Origin: Thalassotalea_H castellviae
GTDB lineage: Bacteria > Pseudomonadota > Gammaproteobacteria > Enterobacterales > Alteromonadaceae
Direction of reading: 5' to 3'
Length of the DNA stretch: 64,000 nt
Assembly: GCF_031846185.1 (NCBI RefSeq)
Contig: NZ_JAVRIF010000001.1
Location: forward strand, 124,001 to 188,000
Shown here: positions 35,771-44,244 of the stretch, in pieces
How positions within the stretch are numbered: the stretch's first letter is position 1
Layout of the letters: the number at the start of each line of letters is the position of its first letter
Translations under genes and position numbers: made by a program
The notes under the pieces: generated by a model
The model's input: only the letters and a program-made list of their open reading frames with translations
Told to the model about the DNA's origin: nothing
Databases searched by the model: none

Positions 35771-37129
35771 TTAGCGATTATCACGCTGTAAAGCTCTTGA
35801 TGTAAACTGTATATCTTTTAGTTTAGCTGAAAAATCATACATTTTGTTTTCATTATCTAAACCAATCGCAATATAACGTTTTGATTGGAAATCATGAAAC
35901 ACATCAAGTGTTGACCACTGAGTAGGAACTTCATAGTAATTTAAACCATGAGCAACCCCTACGCGGTATAATTCATCGCGATCATCATAAATATCGGTAA
36001 CCGCAATTTGCCAGCTATCTTCATCAATATAGAACACACGTTTTTTATACGTATGACGTGTATCTGATTTCAAATTAGCTTCAACCACCCAAACACGATG
36101 TTTCTCATAACGAACAAGGTCAGGGTTAATATGACCTGCTTGAATAATTTCGTCATAAGTCACTTTATCACTGTGTAAACGGTAATCATTATAAGGAATA
36201 TATAATTCTTGTTTACCTTTTAGGGTCCAATTATAACGATTTGGCGCACCATTAAACATATCAAAATCATCGGTTGTTCTTAAACCATCAGCTGCGGTAC
36301 CCGGGGCATCATAAGCAACAGTCGGTGCTTTTTGCGCTCTTCGAATACCTTTATTGTAGATCCAAGCTTGGCGAGGTGTTTTAATTTGGTCCATCGTTTC
36401 ATGTACCAATAATGCCGTACCAACTAATTTTGAAGGCTCTGTAACTTTTTGCTTAAATTTAAACAAAATATTAGTTTCTTCTAGGGTTTCTGGCGAAGCA
36501 CCTTTAACTCCATAAGGCAGCATAAGCTCTTCATCAAAACCTATGTATGTAAAGTCACCAGAAGCCGTAGGTGTTGCTTGTCCTGCTTGACGTGTTAACG
36601 CTTCACCACGATAACGTAAAATATGATTCCAAATGGCTTCTAAACCATTTTGAGGAATAGGAAATGGCACACCAACCGCTGATTGAGTAATACCATTTCC
36701 ATCTTGAATCAATTCAGCGCGACCAGCGTTATCAATAGATGCTTGATAAACATGCTCAGGAAATGATGCTGAGCGTCTTGTTTGATAAACATTCATTTTG
36801 TAAGTATCAGGATAGGTTTCAAATAACTTCACTTGTCCTGGCGTAAGTACACTCTTATATTGTTCAACATTGGCTGATGTGATGGTAAATTCAATTTTAT
36901 CGTTCGGAAACGGATCTATATGATGCGTACCAGCGACATAACCAGCCGGTAATTCTGTGATACCACCTGTCCAGGCAGGTATTGAGCCATCTGCATTTGC
37001 ACTGCGAGTAGCCCCCATTGCCGTTAGTTCGCCTGATAATCTTTTTACTTGTTGTTCATCAACTTTAGCGTTGGTAACTCCTGAAAGAGTAAAGCCAATC
37101 GCTAATGATAATAAGGTAATTTTTTTCAT
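35771..37129 (-). CDS. DUF1329 family secreted protein
   Basis: This 452-residue protein has a clear signal peptide (LLSLAIGFTLSGVTNA) and the family features of DUF1329: AWTGGITELPAGY near the N-terminus, PFPIPQNGLEAIWNHILRYRG, YNKGIRRAQKAPTVAYD and GAPNRYNWTLKGKQELYIPYN. The C-terminal half, with HTYKKRVFYIDEDSWQIAV, recalls the open beta-sheet of LolA-like lipid carriers, which is an inference. It follows the DUF1302 gene by 11 bases; the pair is almost always together in proteobacteria. Likely periplasmic or peripherally attached to the outer membrane. No enzymatic function is evident. Confidence 0.88.
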   Translation of the reverse strand: MKKITLLSLAIGFTLSGVTNAKVDEQQVKRLSGELTAMGATRSANADGSIPAWTGGITELPAGYVAGTHHIDPFPNDKIEFTITSANVEQYKSVLTPGQVKLFETYPDTYKMNVYQTRRSASFPEHVYQASIDNAGRAELIQDGNGITQSAVGVPFPIPQNGLEAIWNHILRYRGEALTRQAGQATPTASGDFTYIGFDEELMLPYGVKGASPETLEETNILFKFKQKVTEPSKLVGTALLVHETMDQIKTPRQAWIYNKGIRRAQKAPTVAYDAPGTAADGLRTTDDFDMFNGAPNRYNWTLKGKQELYIPYNDYRLHSDKVTYDEIIQAGHINPDLVRYEKHRVWVVEANLKSDTRHTYKKRVFYIDEDSWQIAVTDIYDDRDELYRVGVAHGLNYYEVPTQWSTLDVFHDFQSKRYIAIGLDNENKMYDFSAKLKDIQFTSRALQRDNR

Positions 37130-37140
37130 TTTTTACAGCC

Positions 37141-39216
37141 TTATAAAGAATATTTTACATTGAAAGATACATAGTCACGATCTGACATTTGGTTCGTGGT
37201 ACCAACACCACCCCAAAAGCCGTTATAGCTGATATCTGCTGACCAGCGACTTTGATAATCAAATGCGATACCTGCAGATATAGATTTTCTATCTTCTACA
37301 AATAAAAATAATGGATCCGGTGTAATACCACTCACATCGTGAGATAAAACAATACGAGGTGACATATTCACACCAGCAAATACATTGGTGTAATCCAGTT
37401 TAGTTACAAAGCGATAGCCCCAGGCAAAATCATCAGGGAATGGGTTTGTTTCAACACCATTTTGCAACGCTAAGGCTAAACCTTCTTTATTACCTGAAAT
37501 GCCACCACTTCTTGCCGTTCCTGGGCCGTTAAGTCTTAAAACATCTTCATCAGGCATATCTTTTATACTGATACCACCAACTTCAAGTAACGTCGTTAAT
37601 TGACTAGCTCCTAAAGAAGGCCCCCAAAAACGCGTCATTGTCATTTGTGCTTGCACCGTATCAGATAATATAAATCCATCGGCTTTTTGGCCTAATCCAA
37701 ACACTGGCATTTGCGAAATACCATCTAAATCGGGACGTAACCCGGCATTTGCAAGCTGTTGAGGCATTGCAGCGAATAACAACTCCACATCATCAATTTG
37801 TAATGGCTCATCTTGTCTAAACGTTACTTCACCCGCAAATGCGGTACCTGCCATGGTCGTATTAAAACTTAACGCATAAAGTTTAATATCTTCAACGTAG
37901 TCTAATTCTACACGTGAGAAAGACGCTAAATCTGTGTAATTTTCTTCTGTTATTGGTGCAGCAAGGATAGTCCCTAAATCTTGACTCACTTTACTGTAAT
38001 CAGCTGTAACACCTGAGAAAACAGGACGACGACTATGATAATTTATATGATATAAACTAATTTCAGTTTCATTTAACTCAGGTAAATACCAAGATAAACG
38101 TAAACCATATTGACCGCCATCTTCTGGATCGTTTTCCGCATCTTGACGTCTAAGCGTTAGTTTGGTTGGAAATGCGCCAACATAATCAGCTCCTGCTTGC
38201 GCTAATACAGCACCAGACAGAGCAGGATCACCACCTGCAGCACCTAGTTTTCCTAAAGTATCATTTCTAAAATCGTTTAAACTATCAATTAAAAAGTCTA
38301 AGTCCATATCTGGGTTACCAGTAAACCCTAACTGAACATTATTATAATGTCCGCCATCACCGGCAAAATCATTGGTAGAAAAATAACTTCCTGGTGCAGG
38401 TAGAATGGTTTTTTCCCATTCGTACTGATAGAACAATTCAACGTTAAAGTTTTCCGTAACTCCCAATGAAGCCCAAACAGCACCAAATGGAATAAATGCT
38501 TCGGTAAGTTCAGAGCCTGGTGCCTTTAAACGAGAAATATCAACAGGATTGATTTCACTAATACCATGTGAAATTAAGGTACTTTCCCCCCAACCAATCA
38601 CTTGTTGCCCAACGCGGACTGAAAACGGCATTTCACCGATATCAAAGTCACCATAAAAATAAGCATCTAATAAGCGAACGTCACTACATAATTGCTCAGA
38701 TGCTGTATCATCACGGCAAGGGTCATTTACTTTACCAGTAAGCGGACTAGACCAAGCACGATCAGAGTCTGACATTTCCATATCATAGAAATACATTCCT
38801 CGAAGGAAGAGGCCCATATTATCGTTACGGATATCTAGTTCATGAGTCCCTTTAAATAAACGAGAAAAAGTTTCTCCCGCATCATAATTTAGATTACCTG
38901 AATCACCGTTATTAGAGTAAGAGCCTTCACCTTGCCATATCACAGCATTATTTGGATTAGGATTTAACGAAGGATGGTAATTAGAAAAATCAAAACCATT
39001 ATTGGGGTTATTTGATTTACCAACGGTGTCACCCCAGTTTCTATCTTCAACTCGCCAACTTGCACCTACAGAAAACGTTGAATCAAAACGAATATCAAAA
39101 TCCCCTAATTCAAAATTTGAAGCAAACACTTGCGAAGTTGTTGAGCACATTAATGCCGCAGCAACACCAATAACCAATGGTTTTTTTGAAAACCTTTTGA
39201 TTGAGCTTTGTTTCAT
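37141..39216 (-). CDS. DUF1302 family outer-membrane protein
   Basis: This 691-residue protein has a signal peptide (PLVIGVAAALMCSTTSQVFA) and many alternating amphipathic strands (FDIRFDSTFSVGASWRVEDR near the mature start, ADISYNGFWGG and DYVSFNVKYSL at the end), as expected of a large outer-membrane beta-barrel. FSVRVGQQVIGWGESTLI and GISEINPVDISRLKAPGSEL are typical DUF1302 segments. It is the first gene of the four-gene operon and has a strong GGGGAGAG Shine-Dalgarno sequence. A pore or channel for hydrophobic compounds is the most likely role, inferred from barrel size and operon partners. Confidence 0.88.
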   Translation of the reverse strand: MKQSSIKRFSKKPLVIGVAAALMCSTTSQVFASNFELGDFDIRFDSTFSVGASWRVEDRNWGDTVGKSNNPNNGFDFSNYHPSLNPNPNNAVIWQGEGSYSNNGDSGNLNYDAGETFSRLFKGTHELDIRNDNMGLFLRGMYFYDMEMSDSDRAWSSPLTGKVNDPCRDDTASEQLCSDVRLLDAYFYGDFDIGEMPFSVRVGQQVIGWGESTLISHGISEINPVDISRLKAPGSELTEAFIPFGAVWASLGVTENFNVELFYQYEWEKTILPAPGSYFSTNDFAGDGGHYNNVQLGFTGNPDMDLDFLIDSLNDFRNDTLGKLGAAGGDPALSGAVLAQAGADYVGAFPTKLTLRRQDAENDPEDGGQYGLRLSWYLPELNETEISLYHINYHSRRPVFSGVTADYSKVSQDLGTILAAPITEENYTDLASFSRVELDYVEDIKLYALSFNTTMAGTAFAGEVTFRQDEPLQIDDVELLFAAMPQQLANAGLRPDLDGISQMPVFGLGQKADGFILSDTVQAQMTMTRFWGPSLGASQLTTLLEVGGISIKDMPDEDVLRLNGPGTARSGGISGNKEGLALALQNGVETNPFPDDFAWGYRFVTKLDYTNVFAGVNMSPRIVLSHDVSGITPDPLFLFVEDRKSISAGIAFDYQSRWSADISYNGFWGGVGTTNQMSDRDYVSFNVKYSL

Positions 39217-39287
39217 TACTCTCTCCCCAGACCCGAAACAGTTATTATTGTTATATTTATAATCTTTCTATATTACGTTAATCAGAA

Positions 39288-39299
39288 AGGATAAATCCT
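39288..39299. repeat. Small inverted repeat in the DUF1302 control region
   Basis: AGGATAAATCCT has 5-base arms separated by two bases, 72 bases upstream of the DUF1302 start. It could be an operator, but a repeat of this size also arises by chance. The rest of 39217-39433 holds no gene and no clear promoter that I can defend. Confidence 0.3.
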
Positions 39300-39433
39300 A
39301 CTCATCAACCTGACATTAGATTTAATATAGTAGTATAAAACAATAATTGCATCATTTTTGAGGCTAATCAAGCGATAAAAACGAATGTTAAGAGACTGTA
39401 TTTTAATGACTTGCGCACAATTTTAGCACAAAT

Positions 39434-39469
39434 AAAAAAAGCCGTTTAAAACAAGCGTTTTAAACGGCT
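39434..39469 (-). terminator. Terminator after pepN-DUF2835
   Basis: A 13-base-pair perfect stem (AGCCGTTTAAAAC at 39440-39452, GTTTTAAACGGCT at 39457-39469) with loop AAGC is followed on the minus strand by seven T. It lies about 120 bases after the DUF2835 stop and shields the DUF1302 promoter. Confidence 0.85.
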
Positions 39470-39587
39470 GTATTTTTGGAATAGTTTTATTAAAACCTTT
39501 ATACACACTAATGATTCAGAGCAGTTTTCTACAAGCTTATCGAAATGTCCAAGATGGTCTGACCACTGTTTAAAGCATTAACTCTAA

Positions 39588-39806
39588 TCATGCAAGTTTT
39601 TCCAAAGAAAGAAACTTATTATTTTCAGTTTTCAAGCAAAAATAACCTTTAATCCCTGTTGGTAATAAAAACTTTCTTAAATGCATCGCTGGAAATTGTA
39701 CGGTTTTTCCTTCATTGGTCGTCACAACGATGTCTTGTATTTTACCTTGGTAATAAGGGTAAAAATCAAGGGTAGAGATATTAATGGAAAAAAAATAACG
39801 CTTCAT
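39588..39806 (-). CDS. DUF2835 family small protein
   Basis: This 72-residue protein matches the DUF2835 pattern as I know it: MKRYFFSINISTLDFYPYYQG at the start, then IVVTTNEGKTVQFPAMHLRKFL and a C-terminal GYFCLKTENNKF. It is a beta-rich protein without a signal or membrane segment. Its ATG is 1 base after the pepN stop, so it is translationally linked to pepN. The function is unknown. Confidence 0.8.
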   Translation of the reverse strand: MKRYFFSINISTLDFYPYYQGKIQDIVVTTNEGKTVQFPAMHLRKFLLPTGIKGYFCLKTENNKFLSLEKLA

Positions 39807-39807
39807 A

Positions 39808-42375
39808 CTAATGGTTCAAAGTGGCATCTAATTTTTCTTGTAAATCTTTCGATAAATTCGGTAACGCAGCTAACTCAAGCAACTGCTCTTTTATTATTTT
39901 TTGTCTTTGACTATCAAAGCGCTCAAACTGAATTAAAGGTGTGATTAACCGAGAAGCCACTTGAGGATTGATATCATTTAACTGTTTTATTTGTTGGGCT
40001 AAAAACTGATAGCCCTTACCACTTTCACAATGGAAATAACGTGGATTCTGTTGAGCAAAGGCACCAATTAAAGAACGAGCACGATTGGGGTTTTTTAAAG
40101 TAAATAAAGGATGCGTGAGCAAGCTTTCTAAATGACTAAATACTTTTTCACTATCCAGGCCTGCTTGAATAGAAAACCACTTATCCATCACTAATGGTGT
40201 TTCATACCATTGTTGTTCAAAATCTGTCATTAACTGGTCCGTGACATTATTTGCAATTTTAGCCGCTCCAACAAGCGCAGCCAGTGTATCAGTCATATTA
40301 TCGGAACTTTCATATTGCTTAGAAATCAGTTCATGATATTCAGGTAATGAGGTTAAATAAGAAAGACAGACATTTTTTAATGCTCTTTCAGCAATGGATT
40401 GACCATCATTTTTATAATCTTGACCTTGAAATTTTTGATAACTCAGTGATAATTCTTTTGTTAATCCTTTCGCTAAGAATAATCTCACTTTTTGAATCGC
40501 ATCAAGCAAAGCAATAGGATCGGCTTGATCTAGCTTATCAATCAACTCATCAAAACTAGGTAGAGTCAATTGCTCGGCTTTTAGTGCTGGATCAATATCT
40601 GATGCTAAAATTTTGGCGAACGCGGCGATCAACGTCTCTGTCAAGTCGAATTCGCTTTCTTTCACTAATGTTAAAATATAACCCGTAAGTAAACTCTGCC
40701 CCGCATCCCAGCGATTAAACGCATCGCTCGCGTCGACCATTAATGTCGCTAACTCGTGGTTGCTTTGCGGAAAGTTCACTTTTACTGGAGCACTAAATCC
40801 AGATAAAAATGCCACGATAGGTTTTGCATTGTAGCCCTTAAATTGCCAGGTTTGCTCACTTTCAGTTAATGCTAAACAATGCTGTGCTTTGCCATTGTCT
40901 GTGATTAATTCAATCTTAATCGGAAGATGTAAATTCCCTTTGACCGGCTGTACTTTACTTGGCGCATTCACTTGTTTGACCGTCAAACTAAAGACTTGCT
41001 TGATTTCATCATAAGCTTCAATGACTGTTAATTCCGGCGTACCTGATTGACTATACCAACGTTTAAATTGTTGCAAGTTAATACCTGAAGCATCTGCCAT
41101 GGCATCAACAAAGTCATCACAAGTAACGGCCATACCATCAAAACGTTCAAAATATAAATCCATGCCTTTTCGAAAATTATCTTTGCCTAATAGCGTATGG
41201 ATCATCCGAATAACTTCCGCACCCTTTTCATAAACAGTTAAGGTATAAAAGTTATTCATTTCGACAACTTTTTCAGGACGAATAGGATGTGCCATTGGCC
41301 CCGCATCTTCTGCAAATTGATGAGCACGTAATACCCGAACATTTTGAATGCGAGTCACCGCCGCTGAATGCATATCGGCACTAAATTGTTGATCCCTGAA
41401 AACGGTTAATCCTTCTTTTAGGCTTAACTGAAACCAGTCTCGACACGTGACACGGTTACCCGTCCAATTATGGAAATATTCATGGGCAATAACGGCTTCA
41501 ACATTAAAATAATCGGTATCTGTCGCGGTTTTCTGATCGGCCAAAACAAATTTACTATTAAAAACATTGAGACCTTTATTTTCCATCGCCCCCATATTAA
41601 AAAAGTCGACAGCCACGATCATATAAATATCTAAATCATATTCTAAGCCAAAAGTTTCTTCATCCCATTGCATCGATTTTTTTAATGATGCCATTGCATG
41701 GTGAGCTTTAAATAAATTGCCTCTATCAACAAATATTTCTAAGGCAACGTCTCTTCCCGAAACGGTTTTGTATGAATCACTTAATACGTCAAAATCACCA
41801 GCCACTAAGGCAAATAAATAGCAAGGTTTTAAAAACGGATCTTGCCAAGTTACAAAATGCATACCATTAGGTAAGTCACCTTGAGCAATTTTATTGCCAT
41901 TTGAGAGTAAATAAGGGTATTTAACTTTGTCAGCGATAATCTTAGTTGTAAATTTAGCCATGACATCAGGACGGTCTAAATAATAACTGATACGTCTAAA
42001 CCCTTCAGCTTCACATTGTGTACAAAAAGCACCACCCGATTTAAATAACCCTTCAAGCGCTGTATTTTCTACAGGGTTTATTTCAGTAACGATTGTTAAA
42101 CTAAAGTCAGATTTTGACACAGGAATTGTCAATAACGTTTCAGTTAATTCGTAATGCTCTTTGTTAAGCGCTACACCATCAATCGAAACAGATACTAACG
42201 TCAAATGTTCACCATTTAATACTAAATCGGCATGATTATTATTCGTGCTTGAAACCGACATCTCATTGGTAACAATAGTGGCAGTATCAGAAAGTTCAAA
42301 CGTGAGATTGATGGTGGAAATGGAAAAGTCGCTAGCTTGATAATCCGCTAAAATTCTTGCTGCGTTATCGGTCAT
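39808..42375 (-). CDS. pepN: Aminopeptidase N
   Basis: This 855-residue M1-family zinc metallopeptidase removes N-terminal residues from peptides in the cytoplasm. The substrate-anchoring GAMEN motif is at residues 262-266 and the zinc motif HEYFH at 298-302 with the third ligand Glu321 in SLKEG. Length fits E. coli PepN (870). The C-terminal half is helical as expected. It is upstream of the DUF2835 gene by one base and has its own 186-base upstream region shared with the nhaC terminator. Confidence 0.97.
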   Translation of the reverse strand: MTDNAARILADYQASDFSISTINLTFELSDTATIVTNEMSVSSTNNNHADLVLNGEHLTLVSVSIDGVALNKEHYELTETLLTIPVSKSDFSLTIVTEINPVENTALEGLFKSGGAFCTQCEAEGFRRISYYLDRPDVMAKFTTKIIADKVKYPYLLSNGNKIAQGDLPNGMHFVTWQDPFLKPCYLFALVAGDFDVLSDSYKTVSGRDVALEIFVDRGNLFKAHHAMASLKKSMQWDEETFGLEYDLDIYMIVAVDFFNMGAMENKGLNVFNSKFVLADQKTATDTDYFNVEAVIAHEYFHNWTGNRVTCRDWFQLSLKEGLTVFRDQQFSADMHSAAVTRIQNVRVLRAHQFAEDAGPMAHPIRPEKVVEMNNFYTLTVYEKGAEVIRMIHTLLGKDNFRKGMDLYFERFDGMAVTCDDFVDAMADASGINLQQFKRWYSQSGTPELTVIEAYDEIKQVFSLTVKQVNAPSKVQPVKGNLHLPIKIELITDNGKAQHCLALTESEQTWQFKGYNAKPIVAFLSGFSAPVKVNFPQSNHELATLMVDASDAFNRWDAGQSLLTGYILTLVKESEFDLTETLIAAFAKILASDIDPALKAEQLTLPSFDELIDKLDQADPIALLDAIQKVRLFLAKGLTKELSLSYQKFQGQDYKNDGQSIAERALKNVCLSYLTSLPEYHELISKQYESSDNMTDTLAALVGAAKIANNVTDQLMTDFEQQWYETPLVMDKWFSIQAGLDSEKVFSHLESLLTHPLFTLKNPNRARSLIGAFAQQNPRYFHCESGKGYQFLAQQIKQLNDINPQVASRLITPLIQFERFDSQRQKIIKEQLLELAALPNLSKDLQEKLDATLNH

Positions 42376-42443
42376 AAAAGAGGTCCTACAATAAATATTC
42401 GATATATTTTGCCATGGTTTACCAGATAAGCAAAATCATGAAA

Positions 42444-42470
42444 AAGAAAAAGCCTGTAATGAACAGGCTT
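42444..42470 (-). terminator. Terminator after nhaC
   Basis: An 8-base-pair stem (AAGCCTGT at 42450-42457, ACAGGCTT at 42463-42470) is followed on the minus strand by TTTTTC. It lies 92 bases after the nhaC stop. Confidence 0.75.
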
Positions 42471-42561
42471 AAAAGTGAATGTTTATTTAATAAATATTTA
42501 AAAAAAAACAGTTTTGGTTATTAACGTTTCATTTCGAATCAAACGTGAACGTTAAATTATA

Positions 42562-44019
42562 CTAATCTACATCAGTAATTTTTTTAATGTTATAGCCTAA
42601 ATAGCCATAAATTATCGCCATAATAGGGTTTATAAGATTGAAAAAACAATAAAGAATATAGTCATATGAGGTTAACGCTAATGCCGCAAACATAAATGCA
42701 CCACAAGTATTCCATGGTATTAACGGTGAAGTAATCGTACCAGAGTCTTCTAACGTTCTACTGAGAACGGTGGGATGTAAACCTCTTCGTTCATATTCTT
42801 CTTTGTACATTCTTCCTGGCATGACAATCGACATATATTGATCGGCTGTGATCAAGTTAGTACCTATACATGTTGCCACGGTGCTGGCAATTAAGCTACC
42901 CGTTGATTTTGCTGCTGATAAAATTGATTCCACAAACTTTTTCAGCATGCCTAAATGCTCTAAAACAGCGCCAAAACTTAAAGCACACATCACTAGCCAA
43001 ATCGTGTTAAGCATACTAGACATACCACCACGACTCAGTAATTCATCTATTTCATCATTACCAGTATTAACAACAACACCATCAAAAAATGCCGTCCAAA
43101 TAACAGTAATAAAAGCTTTTGTTTGGCTCAGCCCTTCCGTTGCCATAGTTAAAATTAATTCTTGCTGAAAAACAGCAGCCCAAATGCCACCAATAATGGC
43201 GCCAATAGCAACCGCTGGAAACGCAGGGACTTTTTTATACGCTAAGAAAAGCAAGATAGCCAACGGAATTAGATTCAATACAGAAATATTAAAAGTTGAA
43301 ATTAAAGTATTACTTAACGTTTCAATAGCCTCGGTATTTGCAGAGTCACCAGCAGAATGATTGAAACCAATAATTAGAAATAAAACAAGGGCAATACTTA
43401 TCGAAGGTATCGTTGTCCAAAGCATATAACGAATGTGGGCAAATAATTCACTACCGGCCACTGCAGGTGCTAAGTTAGTAGTTTCAGACAGGGGTGACAA
43501 TTTATCGCCAAAATAGGCACCTGAAATCACCGCGCCAGCAGTTATTGACGTCGACATTTCAAAGCCATTGGCAATACCAATAAAAGCGACACCTACAGTT
43601 GCAGCGGTTGTCCATGAACTGCCAATACTCATGGCAACAATACCACAGACCACACAAGCCGCTGCATAAAACCAACTGGGATCTATAATTTGTAAACCGA
43701 AATAAATCATCGTCGGAACGGTACCAGATAATAACCAAGTACCTATTAAAGCACCTACCGTTAATAAAATTAATATCGCGCCTAATGAAATAGAAATACC
43801 ATGAATAATGGCTTTCTCAATTGATAACCAAGTATAACCATTTTTTAGCCCTATTATTATGGCGATACCCATAGCAAATAACAGAGCAATTTGATTCGGC
43901 CCATAGGATGAGTTGTCAGCAAAATAAGTAACGGAGGCTGATAACATGATCACTAGAGAAACAAGAGGAATTAAAGCATCAAAAAAACTAGGTGCTTTGC
44001 TTTGATTTTCAACTGACAT
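42562..44019 (-). CDS. nhaC: Na+/H+ antiporter, NhaC family
   Basis: This 485-residue membrane protein has about 11-12 hydrophobic segments and the NhaC-family stretches GAVISGAYFGDKLSPLSETTN-like (GDKLSPLSETTNLAP), GSSWTTAATVGVAFIG, CIGTNLITADQYMSIVMPGRMY and EDSGTITSPLIPWNTCGAFM. It exchanges sodium for protons across the inner membrane, fitting a marine host. I start at the ATG at 44019 (MSVENQSKAPSFFDAL); the frame extends 22 codons upstream, but that extension (LKTIIIKLLVLRSN) does not look like the family N-terminus. It is monocistronic. Confidence 0.92.
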   Translation of the reverse strand: MSVENQSKAPSFFDALIPLVSLVIMLSASVTYFADNSSYGPNQIALLFAMGIAIIIGLKNGYTWLSIEKAIIHGISISLGAILILLTVGALIGTWLLSGTVPTMIYFGLQIIDPSWFYAAACVVCGIVAMSIGSSWTTAATVGVAFIGIANGFEMSTSITAGAVISGAYFGDKLSPLSETTNLAPAVAGSELFAHIRYMLWTTIPSISIALVLFLIIGFNHSAGDSANTEAIETLSNTLISTFNISVLNLIPLAILLFLAYKKVPAFPAVAIGAIIGGIWAAVFQQELILTMATEGLSQTKAFITVIWTAFFDGVVVNTGNDEIDELLSRGGMSSMLNTIWLVMCALSFGAVLEHLGMLKKFVESILSAAKSTGSLIASTVATCIGTNLITADQYMSIVMPGRMYKEEYERRGLHPTVLSRTLEDSGTITSPLIPWNTCGAFMFAALALTSYDYILYCFFNLINPIMAIIYGYLGYNIKKITDVD

Positions 44020-44197
44020 AAATGCGTTTGACCTTAATACAAGTAGTTTTATTATAATAGTTTTTAGTGTAACGGGCCATAACATGCCCTGACTTGTCTA
44101 GTGTTGCAAGAACTTTATTGTAAACGAGCATTTATTGCACAATAAATTTATTCTAGAAAATAATAACTATTCACCAATAGTGATTAAAAATATTTAT

Positions 44198-44227
44198 TTA
44201 AAAAAAAACCGCCTTTACAGGCGGTTT
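44198..44227 (-). terminator. Terminator after prc
   Basis: A 9-base-pair stem (AAACCGCCT at 44206-44214, AGGCGGTTT at 44219-44227) is followed on the minus strand by a T-run and TTTAAATAAA. It lies 17 bases after the prc stop. Confidence 0.85.
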
Positions 44228-44244
44228 CAAAATTGGTTTATTAG

